From the NCBI GenBank assembly GCA_963817065.1, contig CAWFMO010000002.1:868001-932000 (forward strand): DNA of 64,000 nt, in the 5' to 3' direction. The position numbers and the translations under genes are program-made. Below the pieces are notes generated by a model, which did no database searches, was not told where the DNA came from, and saw only the letters and a program-made list of their open reading frames with translations. Positions 29,894 to 41,042 of the stretch are shown piece by piece (the stretch's first letter is position 1; each line of letters begins with the position of its first letter). This stretch comes from CAWFMO01 sp963817065. GTDB lineage: Bacteria; Actinomycetota; Thermoleophilia; Solirubrobacterales; 70-9.

Positions 29894-30657
29894 ATCAGCG
29901 TCTTACGCAACCTAGAAGCCCGCATCGAAGGCCTCGTCGAGGGGGTCTTCAGCCGCGCGTTCAGCTCCGGCGTCCAGCCGATCGAGATCGCGCGCAAGCT
30001 CGCCAAGGAGATGGACGCGCACAAGACCGCCTCGGTCCAGCACGTCTACGTGCCCAACGAGTACACGGTCTACCTCTGCGAGGAGGACTACGAGCGGATG
30101 AAGGAGTACGAGAGCTCGCTCGAGCAGGAGCTATCGGGCCACCTGCTCGAGCACTCGCGTCGCCACGACTACGACCTGCTGACGCGCCCCGTGGTCCAGC
30201 TCGACAAGGACGACCGGTTGCGGCTCGGCGAGTTCGGGATCCAGACCCGGATGGTCAAGCCGCCGCCGCGAGAGGGCGCCGAACCGACCCAGGGCGAGCA
30301 GGGCCACACGATGGTCTACTCGGCGCCCCCCAAGGAGGCCGCGAAGTCGAAGAAGCGCCCCGCCTCGCGCCTGGTCGAGACGCGCGCGATCGTCGCCCTC
30401 GACGACCGCCGCTACGTCCTCGACGGCCCGACGGCGACGATGGGCCGCTCGAAGGAGTGCGAGTGCGTGCTCCCCGACCCCAACATCTCGCGCAAGCACG
30501 CGCAGCTCCGCCGCAACAGCTCCGGCGACTGGCAGGTCGTCGACCTCGGCTCGACCAACGGGATCAAGGTCAACGGCCGGCGCGTCGACTCCTCGCGGCT
30601 CTCGCCGGGCGACGAGGTCACGATCGGGACCACGACCTTCACCTTCGATATCGAGCA

Positions 30658-30661
<4 letters not shown>
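29894..30661 (+). CDS. fhaA: FhaA-type protein (DUF3662 + FHA domain), apparent ATC start
   Basis: About 255 residues. The N-terminal DUF3662/FhaA_N domain reads SVLRNLEARIEGLVEGVFSR, QPIEIARKLAKEMDAHK and VYVPNEYTVYLC. A flexible linker precedes the FHA domain with TMGRSKECECVLPDPNISRKH and STNGIKVNG, which binds phosphothreonine. In mycobacteria FhaA binds phosphorylated MviN pseudokinase and regulates peptidoglycan synthesis. In frame, only TGA-GCC lies before the first family codon, which is ATC with AGGAG 9 nt upstream. The stop overlaps fhaB (GTGA). Confidence 0.88.
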
Positions 30662-31126
<465 letters not shown>

Positions 31127-31130
31127 GCCG

Positions 31131-32393
31131 ATGCCCCTCGTCGTCACAGAGCACGCGCACAAGACCGATACCGGCAGGCAGCGCAACGCGAACGAGGACT
31201 CCTACTTCGCCCGCGCGCCGGTCTTCGCGGTCGCCGACGGGATGGGCGGCGCCCAGGCCGGTGAGGTCGCCTCGAGCATCGCCGCGCGCGCGTTCGAGGC
31301 CGACCTGCCCGAGGAGTCTTCGCCCGAGCGCCAGCTCAAGGAGGTCTTCCAGAAGGCGAACTCCGAGATCCATGACCTCGCCGAGAAGGACTCCTCGCGC
31401 GCCGGGATGGGGACGACGCTGACGACGGCGATCGTCGGCGGGACCGAGGTCGCGATCGCCCACGTCGGCGACAGCCGCGCCTACGTCCTGCGCGAAGGCG
31501 AGCTCAAGCAGCTGACCAAGGACCACTCGCTGGTCGAGGAGCTCCGCCGCCAGGGCCGGCTCACCGACGCCGAGGCCGAGGAGCACCCCCAGCGCTCGAT
31601 CATCACCCGCGCGCTCGGCCCCGAGGACAAGGTCAAGGTCGACACGATGAGCTACGCGGCGCGCGACGGAGACACGTTCCTGCTCTGCAGCGACGGGCTG
31701 ACGACGATGGTCGGCGAGCAGAAGATCCGCGAGATCCTCAGCGAGGCGAAGAGCCTCAAGTCCGCGGTCTCGAAGCTGATCGACGAGGCGAACAGCGCCG
31801 GCGGGCGCGACAACATCACCGCGGTCGCGTTCAGGGTCGCCGAGGGCACCGACGGCGATGACGACCAGCCGACGCTGATCGCGACGACCGCCGAGCAGGC
31901 CGGGCTGACCGCCGAGCGGGTGCGCGCCGCGGCGCGCAGGATGACCCCCGACCGCCCGGGCGGGAGCCGCGAAGGAGATTCGGGCGGATGGCCGCGCTGG
32001 GTGCGCTACGCGATCGCGGCGGCGGTCGTCGTCGTCGTGCTCGTCAGCCTGATCGGGCTGATTCGCTCGGTCTACTTCGTCGGCACCGACTCCGGCGGCC
32101 GCGTCGCCCTCTACCGCGGACTCCCCTACGACCTGCCGCTCGGGATCGACTTCTATTCCAAGCAGCACTCGATCGGGGTCCAGACCTCGGCCCTCTCCGA
32201 GGAGCGCCAGGGCGTCGTCACCGATCACAAGCTGCGCTCCCACGACGATGCCGAGGACATCGTCGACGACATCGAGCAGCGCGAGGGCGCCGTGCCGCCG
32301 GTCCCGGCGACCCCGGCGCCGGCTCCGACGACCCCGAACCCCGCCGCGCCCAACAAGAAGAAGAAACGGGCCGCCGGGGCTGCCGCTCGATGA
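31131..32393 (+). CDS. pstP: PP2C-family Ser/Thr protein phosphatase PstP
   Basis: A 420-residue phosphatase. The catalytic PPM domain (1-240) has RNANEDSYF, VADGMGGAQAGEVAS (metal Asp), GMGTTLTTAIV, HVGDSRAYVL, CSDGLTTM and GGRDNITAV. A juxtamembrane linker and one transmembrane helix (about 290-312) precede an extracytoplasmic tail of about 100 residues ending in a Pro/Ala-Lys stretch. It reverses the kinases encoded nearby. The stop overlaps rodA (ATGA). Confidence 0.94.
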   Translation: MPLVVTEHAHKTDTGRQRNANEDSYFARAPVFAVADGMGGAQAGEVASSIAARAFEADLPEESSPERQLKEVFQKANSEIHDLAEKDSSRAGMGTTLTTAIVGGTEVAIAHVGDSRAYVLREGELKQLTKDHSLVEELRRQGRLTDAEAEEHPQRSIITRALGPEDKVKVDTMSYAARDGDTFLLCSDGLTTMVGEQKIREILSEAKSLKSAVSKLIDEANSAGGRDNITAVAFRVAEGTDGDDDQPTLIATTAEQAGLTAERVRAAARRMTPDRPGGSREGDSGGWPRWVRYAIAAAVVVVVLVSLIGLIRSVYFVGTDSGGRVALYRGLPYDLPLGIDFYSKQHSIGVQTSALSEERQGVVTDHKLRSHDDAEDIVDDIEQREGAVPPVPATPAPAPTTPNPAAPNKKKKRAAGAAAR

Positions 32394-33694
32394 GCGCTCG
32401 CAACCGCGAGCTCTTCGGCCTGATCCCGGTCGCGGTTCTGGTCACGGCGGGGTTCGCGGCCGTGTTCACGGTCGAGTCGGCCGATCTCAACAACCTCAGC
32501 CTCTTCTACGGCGCCTACTTCCTCGCCCTCTGCGTCGGCGCCCACGTCGTGATCCGGGCCAAGCTCCCCGACGCCGACCCGCTGCTCTTCCCGCTCGTCG
32601 CGCTGCTCGCGGCATTCGGGCTGGTGATGATCTACCGCATCGACGAGGGCCTGGCCCGCGACCAGGCGAACTGGTTCGTGCTCGGGATCGTGCTCTTCGC
32701 GGCGACGATCGTCTTCCTCAGCGATTACGAGGCTCTCGAGCGCTATCGCTACGTGATCGCGAGCATCGGCATCGGGCTGCTGCTGCTGCCGCGCGTGCCG
32801 GGGATCGGCGAGCAGGTCAACGGCGCCTACCTCGGGATCGAGGTCGGGCCGATCTCCTTCCAGCCCGCCGAGTTCGCGAAGATCTGCGTCGTCGTCTTCC
32901 TCGCGAGCTACCTGCGCGAGCACCGGGAGGTGCTCGTGATCGGGGCGAAGAAGGTCGCCGGGTTGACCCTGCCGCCGCTCAAGCACCTCGGGCCGTTGCT
33001 CGTCGTCTGGGGCGTCTCGATGCTGATGCTGGTCTTCATCCGCGACCTCGGGACCTCGCTGATGTTCTTCGGCGTCTTCCTCGCCCTGCTCTACGTCGCC
33101 ACCGCCGAGATCTCGTTCGTGGTCATCGGGATGGCGATGTTCGCGCTCGGCGCCTGGTTCTTCTCCGCGACGGTCGGCCACGTCGGCGAGCGCGTCGACA
33201 TCTGGCTCGACCCGTTCAAGGACGCCGACGCGGCCGGCTACCAGGTCGCGCAATCGCTGTTCGCGCAGGCCGACGGCGGGCTGTTCGGCAAGGGCTTCGG
33301 CCAGGCGCTGCTCGAGCTGCCCGGCGGGGCGACGATCCTGCCGGCGCCGCACACCGACCTGATCTACGCCGTGATCGTCGATGAGCTCGGGCTCATGGGC
33401 GCCGCCGCGGTCGTCCTGATCTACGGGCTGATCGCGGCCCGCGGGTTCAAGACCGCGCTGATCGCCCCCGACGGGTTCTCGAAGCTGCTCGCGACCGGGT
33501 TGACCGCGGTCTTCGCGCTGCAGGCGTTCGTGATCGTCGGCGGGGTGACGCGCGTGATCCCGCTTACCGGCGTCACGCTGCCGTTCATCAGCTACGGCGG
33601 CAGCTCGATCCTCGCCAACTTCATCCTGCTCGCGATGCTGCTGATGGTCTCGGACAAGGCGCGGCGCCATCTGCGCCAGCGGGAATGGCAGTGA
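32390..33694 (+). CDS. rodA: SEDS-family peptidoglycan glycosyltransferase (RodA/FtsW)
   Basis: About 434 residues with ten or so transmembrane helices. SEDS signatures seen are QPAEFAKICVVVFLASYL, RDLGTSLMFFGVFLALLYVA, LPAPHTDLIYAVIVDELGL and TLPFISYGGSSILANFILL. SEDS proteins polymerise lipid II with a partner class B PBP, here the pbpA gene 4 bp downstream. I call it RodA by its place in the mycobacterial-type fha-pstP-rodA-pbpA order; FtsW cannot be excluded from sequence alone. Confidence 0.92.
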   Translation: MSARNRELFGLIPVAVLVTAGFAAVFTVESADLNNLSLFYGAYFLALCVGAHVVIRAKLPDADPLLFPLVALLAAFGLVMIYRIDEGLARDQANWFVLGIVLFAATIVFLSDYEALERYRYVIASIGIGLLLLPRVPGIGEQVNGAYLGIEVGPISFQPAEFAKICVVVFLASYLREHREVLVIGAKKVAGLTLPPLKHLGPLLVVWGVSMLMLVFIRDLGTSLMFFGVFLALLYVATAEISFVVIGMAMFALGAWFFSATVGHVGERVDIWLDPFKDADAAGYQVAQSLFAQADGGLFGKGFGQALLELPGGATILPAPHTDLIYAVIVDELGLMGAAAVVLIYGLIAARGFKTALIAPDGFSKLLATGLTAVFALQAFVIVGGVTRVIPLTGVTLPFISYGGSSILANFILLAMLLMVSDKARRHLRQREWQ

Positions 33695-33698
33695 ATTC

Positions 33699-35138
33699 GT
33701 GAACGCGCAGATCGTCAAGCTGTTCGGGCTGATCGTCGTCCTCTACGCCGTGCTTCTGGGGTTCACGTCGTACTGGTCGATCTTCGAGGCCCAGGGGCTG
33801 AAGGAGAACACGGCCAACCGCCGCCCGCTGCTCGAGGAGCAGCGGATCAAGCGCGGCGAGATCCTCGCCGCCGACGGCAGCACGATCGCGGTCTCGAACC
33901 CGATCGGCTCCGGCAGCGAGAAGATCTACGTCCGCGACTACCCCGAGGGCGAGCTCTACGGAAACCCGATCGGCTACAGCTTCGTCGAGCGCGGCCGGGT
34001 CGGCTTCGAGCAGTCGCACAACGACGAGCTCGTCGGCAACATGACCGAGTTCCTCTCGATCATCGACCAGCTCCGCGGCCACCGCCAGGAGGGCGACAAC
34101 GTGCAGTCGGCGCTCGATCCCGACGCGCAGCGGATCGCGACCGACGCGCTCGAGGGCGAGCGCGGCTCGGTCGTCGCGCTCGAGCCCTCGACCGGCAAGG
34201 TGCGGGCCATGGTCTCGAGCCCGACCTACGACCCGAACCTCGTCCCCGACCGCTTCGAGCAGCTCAACACGGCCGAGAACTCGCCGCTCTTCAACCGCGC
34301 GACCCAGGCCGGCTACCCGCCCGGTTCGACGATGAAGGTCGTCACCGCGACCGCCGCCCTCGACAGCGGCGAGTTCGACCCCGACACGCAGGTCAACGGC
34401 GACACCGGGATCGAGATCTCCGGCGTGCCGCTCTCGAACTTCGGCGGCGAGAGCTACGGCGAGGTCGACCTGACCTTCGCGCTGACGAACTCGGTCAACA
34501 CCGTCTGGGCACAGGTCGCCGAGGAGCTCGGCAGCGGCACCTACCTCGACTACATGGACAAGTTCGGCTTCAACCGCAAGCCGCCGCTCGACTACCCGGG
34601 CCAGCAACTCGCGACGAGCGGCGTCTTCGAGGGCGATCAGCTGCTCACCGACGCCGACAACATGGACATCGGCCGCGTCGCGATCGGCCAGGAGCGACTG
34701 CGGGTGACGCCGCTGCAGATGGCGATGGTCGCCTCTGCGGTCGCCAACGGCGGCGTGCTGATGAAGCCGCGGCTCTGGGAGAAGGTGATCGACCTCGACG
34801 GGCGCGAGGACGAGCTCGACCCCGAGGAGGTCGACCGCGTGATGAGCGAGGACACCTCCGAGACCCTGACCTCGATGATGACCGACGTCGTCAACGACGG
34901 CACCGGCGGCGCCGCGGCGCTCGCCTCGAGCCAGGTCGCGGGCAAGACCGGCACCGCCGAGCGCGGCGGCGACATCAACCAGGCCTGGTTCATCGGCTTC
35001 GCGCCCGCCGACGATCCGCAGATCGCGGTCGCCGCGACGGTCGAGGAGACGACCGGTACCGGCGGCGACATAGCCGCGCCGATCGCGCAGCAGGTGCTCG
35101 AGTCGCTCGTCGACCAGTCCGCGGACGAGGGGGGCTGA
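33699..35138 (+). CDS. pbpA: Class B penicillin-binding protein (PbpA)
   Basis: 479 residues from GTG 33699. An N-terminal membrane helix (about 6-25) is followed by a short dimerisation region and the transpeptidase domain. The active-site motifs are STMK with Ser210, SVN at 265-267 and KTGT at 416-419. It cross-links peptides in peptidoglycan and pairs with the SEDS protein encoded just upstream. The size is that of mycobacterial PbpA (about 490 aa). It lies 1 bp from the pknB ATG. Confidence 0.94.
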   Translation: MNAQIVKLFGLIVVLYAVLLGFTSYWSIFEAQGLKENTANRRPLLEEQRIKRGEILAADGSTIAVSNPIGSGSEKIYVRDYPEGELYGNPIGYSFVERGRVGFEQSHNDELVGNMTEFLSIIDQLRGHRQEGDNVQSALDPDAQRIATDALEGERGSVVALEPSTGKVRAMVSSPTYDPNLVPDRFEQLNTAENSPLFNRATQAGYPPGSTMKVVTATAALDSGEFDPDTQVNGDTGIEISGVPLSNFGGESYGEVDLTFALTNSVNTVWAQVAEELGSGTYLDYMDKFGFNRKPPLDYPGQQLATSGVFEGDQLLTDADNMDIGRVAIGQERLRVTPLQMAMVASAVANGGVLMKPRLWEKVIDLDGREDELDPEEVDRVMSEDTSETLTSMMTDVVNDGTGGAAALASSQVAGKTGTAERGGDINQAWFIGFAPADDPQIAVAATVEETTGTGGDIAAPIAQQVLESLVDQSADEGG

Positions 35139-35139
35139 G

Positions 35140-36982
35140 ATGGCGAACCCGCGCAAGGGGACCGTGATCGACGATCGCTACACGCTCGACCGCCGGATCG
35201 GCAGCGGCGGGATGGCCGACGTCTGGCTCGCCGAGGACACCGAGCTCGGGCGCCAGGTTGCGGTCAAGATCCTCCACTCGCGCTTCGCCCAGGACACGGA
35301 GTTCGTCGAGCGCTTCCGCCGCGAGGCCTCCTCGGCGGCCGGCCTCCAGCACCCCAACGTCGTCGCCGTCTACGACCGCGGCGAGTTCCGCGACACCTAT
35401 TACATCTCGATGGAGTACGTCGAGGGCGACTCGCTCAAGGACCTGATCAACGACGGGATGACGGTCGCGGCGGCGGTCGAGGTCACGCGCCAGGTGCTCG
35501 AGGCCGCCCGCTTCGCGCACAAGAAGGGGATCGTCCACCGCGACATGAAGCCCCACAACGTGCTGATCGACGCCGACGGGCGCGCCCGGGTGACCGACTT
35601 CGGCATCGCCCGCGCCGGCAGCTCGGAGATCACCCAGACCGGATCGGTGATGGGCACCGCGCAGTACCTCTCGCCCGAGCAGGCGCAGGGCAAGGACGTG
35701 ACGCCGGCGACGGACATCTACTCGATCGGGGTCGTCCTCTACGAGGCGCTGACCGGCAAGGTCCCGTTCGAGGCCGACAGCCCGGTCGCGGTCGCGCTGA
35801 AGCAGGTCCAGGAGGTCCCGAAGCGCCCGAGCACGCTCAACCCCGACGTGCCGCCGGCGCTCGACGCGGTCGTGATGCGGGCGCTCGCGAAGGAGCCCGA
35901 GCGCCGCTTCAAGGACGCGAACGCGTTCATCAACGCGCTCGACGACGCCGAGGACAACCCCGAGCGCCCGCGCAAGGAGGACACCGCCGCCTACCCGGTG
36001 GTCGGAGTCGGCGGCGACTACGAGGACGGCGATGGCGACGAGCTCGGCGACGAGCTCGAGGAGCGCCGCGGCTGGTCGTGGAAGCGCTGGCTGGTGATCG
36101 GCGCTGCTCGTATGCGCCGTCGCCGGGCTGGTCGCCTTCCTGCTCACCCGCTCCGAGCAGGTCGAGGTCCCGACCGTCACCGGCCAGGAGGTCCGCGCCG
36201 CGACCGAGGTCCTCGAGGGCCGCGGCTTCGACGTCGACACCAGGCTGGTCGCCAACGCGGACCCGCGCGACACCGTGCTCGAGCAGGATCCGACCGCGGG
36301 CGAGAAGGCCGACGAGGGGTCGACCGTGGTCCTGACCGTCAGCTCCGGCCCGGGCACGGTCGCGATCCCCGACGTCGCCGGCCAGGCGCCGGGCGAGGCG
36401 CGCCGCGCGCTCGAGGACGTCGGGCTCGAGGTCGAGACCGAGGAGCGCTTCTCCGACACGGTCGCCGACGGGCGCGTGATCGGAACCGAGCCCGCCGCCG
36501 CGACCCAGGTCGCCGGCGGCTCGACGGTCAAGCTGCTGGTCTCGAAGGGCTCGAATCAGCTCGACGTCCCGAACCTGGTCGGGCTCTCGACCGAGGACGC
36601 CGTCGCCCAGATCGAGGCGCTCGAGCTCTCGGCGAACATCCAGCAGACCGAGGACCCGGCGCCGGTCGGCAGGGTGCTGAGCCAGACGCCGTCGCCCGGG
36701 CAGAAGGTCAAGAAGGGCGCCCAGGTGACGATCTTCGTCTCGACCGGGACGATGGCGGTCCCGAACGTCGTCGGCACCGCCCGCGAGAGCGCGGTCACGA
36801 CGCTCAAGAAGGCCGGCTTCAAGGTCACGGTGACGCTCGACTCCGCCGCCGAGCCCTCGCAGTCAGGCTTGGTCACGAGCCAGTTCCCGATCGGCGGCAG
36901 CGGCGCGCCGCGCGGCAGCACGGTCCAGATCTCGGTCGGCGCGCCACCCAGCGAGCCGACGACGACCCAGCCGACGCCCTAG
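35140..36982 (+). CDS. pknB: PASTA-domain Ser/Thr kinase PknB (frame break)
   Basis: About 614 residues. The kinase domain has GSGGMADVWLAED, Lys43, HRDMKPHN with Asp135 and DFGIARA with Asp153. An acidic juxtamembrane linker leads to one transmembrane helix (LLVCAVAGLVAFLLT), then four extracellular PASTA repeats (each starting VPTV, IPDV, VPNL and VPNV) and a Thr/Pro tail. A single-base gain near 36,103 breaks the frame just before the helix. PASTA repeats bind muropeptides or lipid II, so the kinase senses the cell wall. The next gene is a D-Ala-D-Ala ligase. Confidence 0.93.
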
Positions 36983-36996
36983 ATGGTCGCCCCGCG

Positions 36997-37959
36997 GTGC
37001 TCGTAGCGGTCATCAGCGGCGGGGTCTCGAGCGAGCACGACGTCTCGCTGCGCTCCGGGGCCTCGGTCGCCGAGGGGCTGCGCGGAGCCGGGCACGAGGT
37101 GGTCGAGGTCCTGATCGAGCGCGACGGGCGCTGGATCGCCGGCGGCGAGCAGCTCGACCTGAATCCCGCGAGCGGGCTGCTCGGCGCCGACGCCGCGTTC
37201 CCGATCCTCCACGGCCCCGGCGGCGAAGACGGCAGCGTCCAGGGCGCGCTCGAGGTGCTCGGCGTGCCCTACGTCGGCTCCGACGTCGCCGCCTCGGCGC
37301 TCTGCCTCGACAAGCTCCACTTCAAGCGCCTCTGCGCCTCGCGCGGGATCCCGCAGGTCGACTTCGTCGACGCCGGCGAGAACGGCTGGCGGGAGCGCGC
37401 CGAGGGGCTCACGGCGCCGTTCTGGGTCAAGCCCTCGCGGCTCGGCTCGAGCGTCGGGATCACCAAGGTCGACGAGCTCGCCGGCCTCGACGCGGCGGTC
37501 ACCGAAGCACGGCGCTACGACCCGCGGGTGATCGTCGAGGCATCGGCGCCGGGGGCCGAGGTCGAGTGCTCGCTGCTCGGGAACGAGGACGTGACCGCCT
37601 CGACCCCGGGCGAGATCGTCGCCCACGGCGACTGGTACGACTTCGAGGCCAAGTACGGCGAGGGCGGGATGGAGCTCGTTGTCCCGGCGCGGATCTCGCA
37701 CGCCGCCGCGAAGCGCGTCCGCGGGTTCGCGGTCGAGGTCTTCCGGCTCGCCGGCTGCAGCGGGCTCGGGCGCTGCGACTTCTTCGTCGACGGCGAGATG
37801 GTGCTCGTCAACGAGCTCAACACGCTGCCGGGCTTCACCGAGACGAGCGTCTACGGAAAGCTGCTCGAGGCCTCGGGGATCGCCTACCCCGATCTCTGCG
37901 ACCGCCTGGTCGAGCTCGCGCTCGAGCGCCACGAGCGCATGCGGCGCTACGAGTTCTAG
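36997..37959 (+). CDS. ddl: D-alanine--D-alanine ligase (second copy)
   Basis: 320 residues from GTG 36997, 14 bp after the pknB stop. ATP-grasp features are ISGGVSSEHDVSLRSG, ILHGPGGEDGSVQGALE, WVKPSRLGSSVGITKV, EASAPGAEVECSLLG and ELNTLPGFTETSVYGKLL. The central loop has the canonical WYDFEAKY, whereas the other copy at 9815 has YDYEARY. The reading frame is intact, so this copy is the better housekeeping candidate. Co-transcription with pknB and pbpA ties it to cell-wall control. Confidence 0.93.
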   Translation: MLVAVISGGVSSEHDVSLRSGASVAEGLRGAGHEVVEVLIERDGRWIAGGEQLDLNPASGLLGADAAFPILHGPGGEDGSVQGALEVLGVPYVGSDVAASALCLDKLHFKRLCASRGIPQVDFVDAGENGWRERAEGLTAPFWVKPSRLGSSVGITKVDELAGLDAAVTEARRYDPRVIVEASAPGAEVECSLLGNEDVTASTPGEIVAHGDWYDFEAKYGEGGMELVVPARISHAAAKRVRGFAVEVFRLAGCSGLGRCDFFVDGEMVLVNELNTLPGFTETSVYGKLLEASGIAYPDLCDRLVELALERHERMRRYEF

Positions 37960-37971
37960 AGGACTCGTAGC

Positions 37972-38475
37972 GTGCCGGAGCTGGCAACGATCGGGGTCTA
38001 CGGCTTTGACGGCGACAGCTTTCTAGCCGCGCTGGACGCAGCCCGCGTTCGCCGGCTGCTCGACGTCCGCCAGCGCCGCGGGGTGCGCGGGCCCGAGTAC
38101 GCCTGGGCGAACTCTCGACGTCTGCAGGAGGCGCTTGCCGATGCCGGGATCGCCTATGAGCACCACCGAGAGTTGGCGCCGACCACGGAGTTGCGTCAGC
38201 TTCAATACCGCGAGGACGACCGTCTCGGTGTAGGCAAGCGCTCCCGCTCGGAACTCGCCTCGGAGTACGTTCGGCGCTACCGCGAGGAGATACTCGATCA
38301 CGTTGATCTGACGCCGGTCGCCGAAGCGCTCTCGGATGATGGCGCTACGGCGCTGCTCTGCGTCGAGCTCGACCCCGAGGCCTGTCACCGGTCACTGATC
38401 GCCGAACGGCTGGCGATGCAGCACGGCGTGACGGTCTCGCACATCCGCCCCGATAGCGAGAAGGCGGGGGGATGA
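37972..38475 (+). CDS. DUF488-family protein
   Basis: 167 residues from GTG 37972. It has DUF488 landmarks: TIGVYGFDGDSFL, RLLDVRQRRGVRGPEYAW, IAYEHHRELAPT, and the C-terminal LLCVELDPEACHRSLIAERL, where a Cys-His pair sits in the conserved place. The family is widespread and uncharacterised. It is 12 bp from ddl on the same strand and convergent with the third kinase, with 9 bp between stops. Less codon-biased stretches suggest weaker expression; that is an impression only. Confidence 0.8.
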   Translation: MPELATIGVYGFDGDSFLAALDAARVRRLLDVRQRRGVRGPEYAWANSRRLQEALADAGIAYEHHRELAPTTELRQLQYREDDRLGVGKRSRSELASEYVRRYREEILDHVDLTPVAEALSDDGATALLCVELDPEACHRSLIAERLAMQHGVTVSHIRPDSEKAGG

Positions 38476-38484
38476 GGGCGACTC

Positions 38485-40002
38485 CTAGCCCAGCAGGCGA
38501 ATGTCCGAGAGCTCGACCCGGAAGCCGCCGTCGGCCGAGGTCAGCTTGGTGATCCAGACGAGGTAGAGGCGCGAGGGCTCGGCGCCGTCAAGCTCGATCT
38601 TCGCCTTCTCGCCGAGATCGGTGCCCTCGCCGGCGAGCTGCCAGCCGTCGAGCTCCTCGGGCGGTTCGTCGGCGCCCGGGGCGACCCGGATCTCGGCGTC
38701 GTAGCCGGCGCTCGAGGCGCGCAGCTCGACCGACTTCGCCTCGACCGGCTCGCCGGCGTCGACGTAGATCCCGACGCCCGGCTTGCCGCCGAGGTCCGCG
38801 TCGATGTAGGTCTCGGTCGGCCACGCCGACCCGGTCGGGTTGCCGTCGATCGCGAGCTTGGTGTCCTCGCCGTGTTCGCTGCCGTCGCCCGGCGGCGGGT
38901 CGAACGACTCGGCCGAGTCGATCGCGAGCTCCGAGCCGCTTCCGCCGCCGCCGAGGTCCGCGGCGTCGGTGAACAGCAGCGCGGCGACGATCAGCCCGAC
39001 GCCGAGCAGCCCGAGCGCCAGTCCCCAGCGCGACGCGCGACGCGGGGCCCGCGTCCCGCCGCGGCGCGGGGGCACCGACTCGAGCACCGAGGTCGCCTCG
39101 CCGCTCGTGCCTCCGCCGCGAGCGGCCTCGACCTCGAGCGTCTGCTCGAGCTCGTCGAGGAAGTCGGGGACGCTCGCGTAGCGGTACTCGAGCTCCTTGT
39201 CGGTGGCCCGGTCGAGGACCCCGGCGAGCGCGGCGGAGACCTCGGGGCGGACCTCCTGGATGTCGGGGAGCTGCTCGTTGATGTGCTTCATCGCGACCCC
39301 GACCTGGGTCTCGGCCTCGAACGGGACCTCGCCGGAGAGCATCTCGTAGAGCACGATTCCGAGCGAGTAGACGTCGGAGCGCTCGTCGACGTCTTCGCCC
39401 ATCGCCTGCTCCGGGGAGACGTAGTCGGTGGTCCCGAGCACGCGCCCGGTCGCCGTCATCCCCGACTGCTCGATCGAGCGCGCGATCCCGAAGTCGGTGA
39501 CCTTCGCCCGGCCCTCGCGGTCGATCAGCACGTTCTGCGGCTTGACGTCGCGGTGGACGAGCTTGCGCGAGTGCGCGATCGCGAGCCCGCGGCCGATCTC
39601 GATCGCGTAGGCGACGGCCTCGTCGACGTTGAGCGGCCCGAGGCGCTGGATCCTCTGCTTGAGCGTCTCGCCCTCGACGTACTCGAAGACGATGTAGGGC
39701 GTGCCCGAGTCCTCGCCGGCGTCGATCACGGTGACCAGGTTGGGATGCGAGAGCTTGGCCGCGGTCCGCGCCTCGCGGCGAAAGCGCTCGAGCTGCTCGG
39801 AGTCGTCGGAGATCTCGCGGTGGAGGATCTTGACCGCGACCGGGCGGTCGAGGGTCTCGTCCTGGGCGAGGTAGACGGTCGACATGCCGCCGCTGCCGAG
39901 CTTCGACTCGAGCTTGTAGCGGCCCGAGAGCACGACCCCGATCATTCTCAGAGCCCCCGGCCGCTGCACACCGCTGTTTTCGAGACTAGGCGTGTCAGCC
40001 AT
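38485..40002 (-). CDS. Ser/Thr protein kinase with extracellular discoidin-like domain
   Basis: 505 residues. The kinase domain has LGSGGMSTVYLAQD, VAVKIL with Lys58, HRDVKPQN with Asp152, DFGIARS with Asp170 and VSPEQAMG. One transmembrane helix lies near 325-345 (GLALGLLGVGLIVAALLF). The outer C-terminal part of about 140 residues (LAIDGNPTGSAWPTETY, GIYVDAGEPVEAKSVELRAS) looks like an F5/8-type C (discoidin-like) carbohydrate-binding fold. It resembles the C-terminal domain of mycobacterial MviN. It probably senses a glycan. The start ATG has a TAATGT box 9 nt upstream. Confidence 0.85.
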   Translation of the reverse strand: MADTPSLENSGVQRPGALRMIGVVLSGRYKLESKLGSGGMSTVYLAQDETLDRPVAVKILHREISDDSEQLERFRREARTAAKLSHPNLVTVIDAGEDSGTPYIVFEYVEGETLKQRIQRLGPLNVDEAVAYAIEIGRGLAIAHSRKLVHRDVKPQNVLIDREGRAKVTDFGIARSIEQSGMTATGRVLGTTDYVSPEQAMGEDVDERSDVYSLGIVLYEMLSGEVPFEAETQVGVAMKHINEQLPDIQEVRPEVSAALAGVLDRATDKELEYRYASVPDFLDELEQTLEVEAARGGGTSGEATSVLESVPPRRGGTRAPRRASRWGLALGLLGVGLIVAALLFTDAADLGGGGSGSELAIDSAESFDPPPGDGSEHGEDTKLAIDGNPTGSAWPTETYIDADLGGKPGVGIYVDAGEPVEAKSVELRASSAGYDAEIRVAPGADEPPEELDGWQLAGEGTDLGEKAKIELDGAEPSRLYLVWITKLTSADGGFRVELSDIRLLG

Positions 40003-40011
40003 ACGCGACCT

Positions 40012-40017
40012 ACATTA
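40012..40017 (-). promoter_or_regulatory. Candidate -10 box (TAATGT) of the third kinase gene
   Basis: On the minus strand TAATGT ends 9 nt before the ATG at 40002, with no Shine-Dalgarno. It is the same leaderless-type arrangement seen elsewhere in the window. Confidence 0.35.
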
Positions 40018-40030
40018 AGAGTTGCCCGTT

Positions 40031-41038
<1,008 letters not shown>

Positions 41039-41042
41039 GCGA

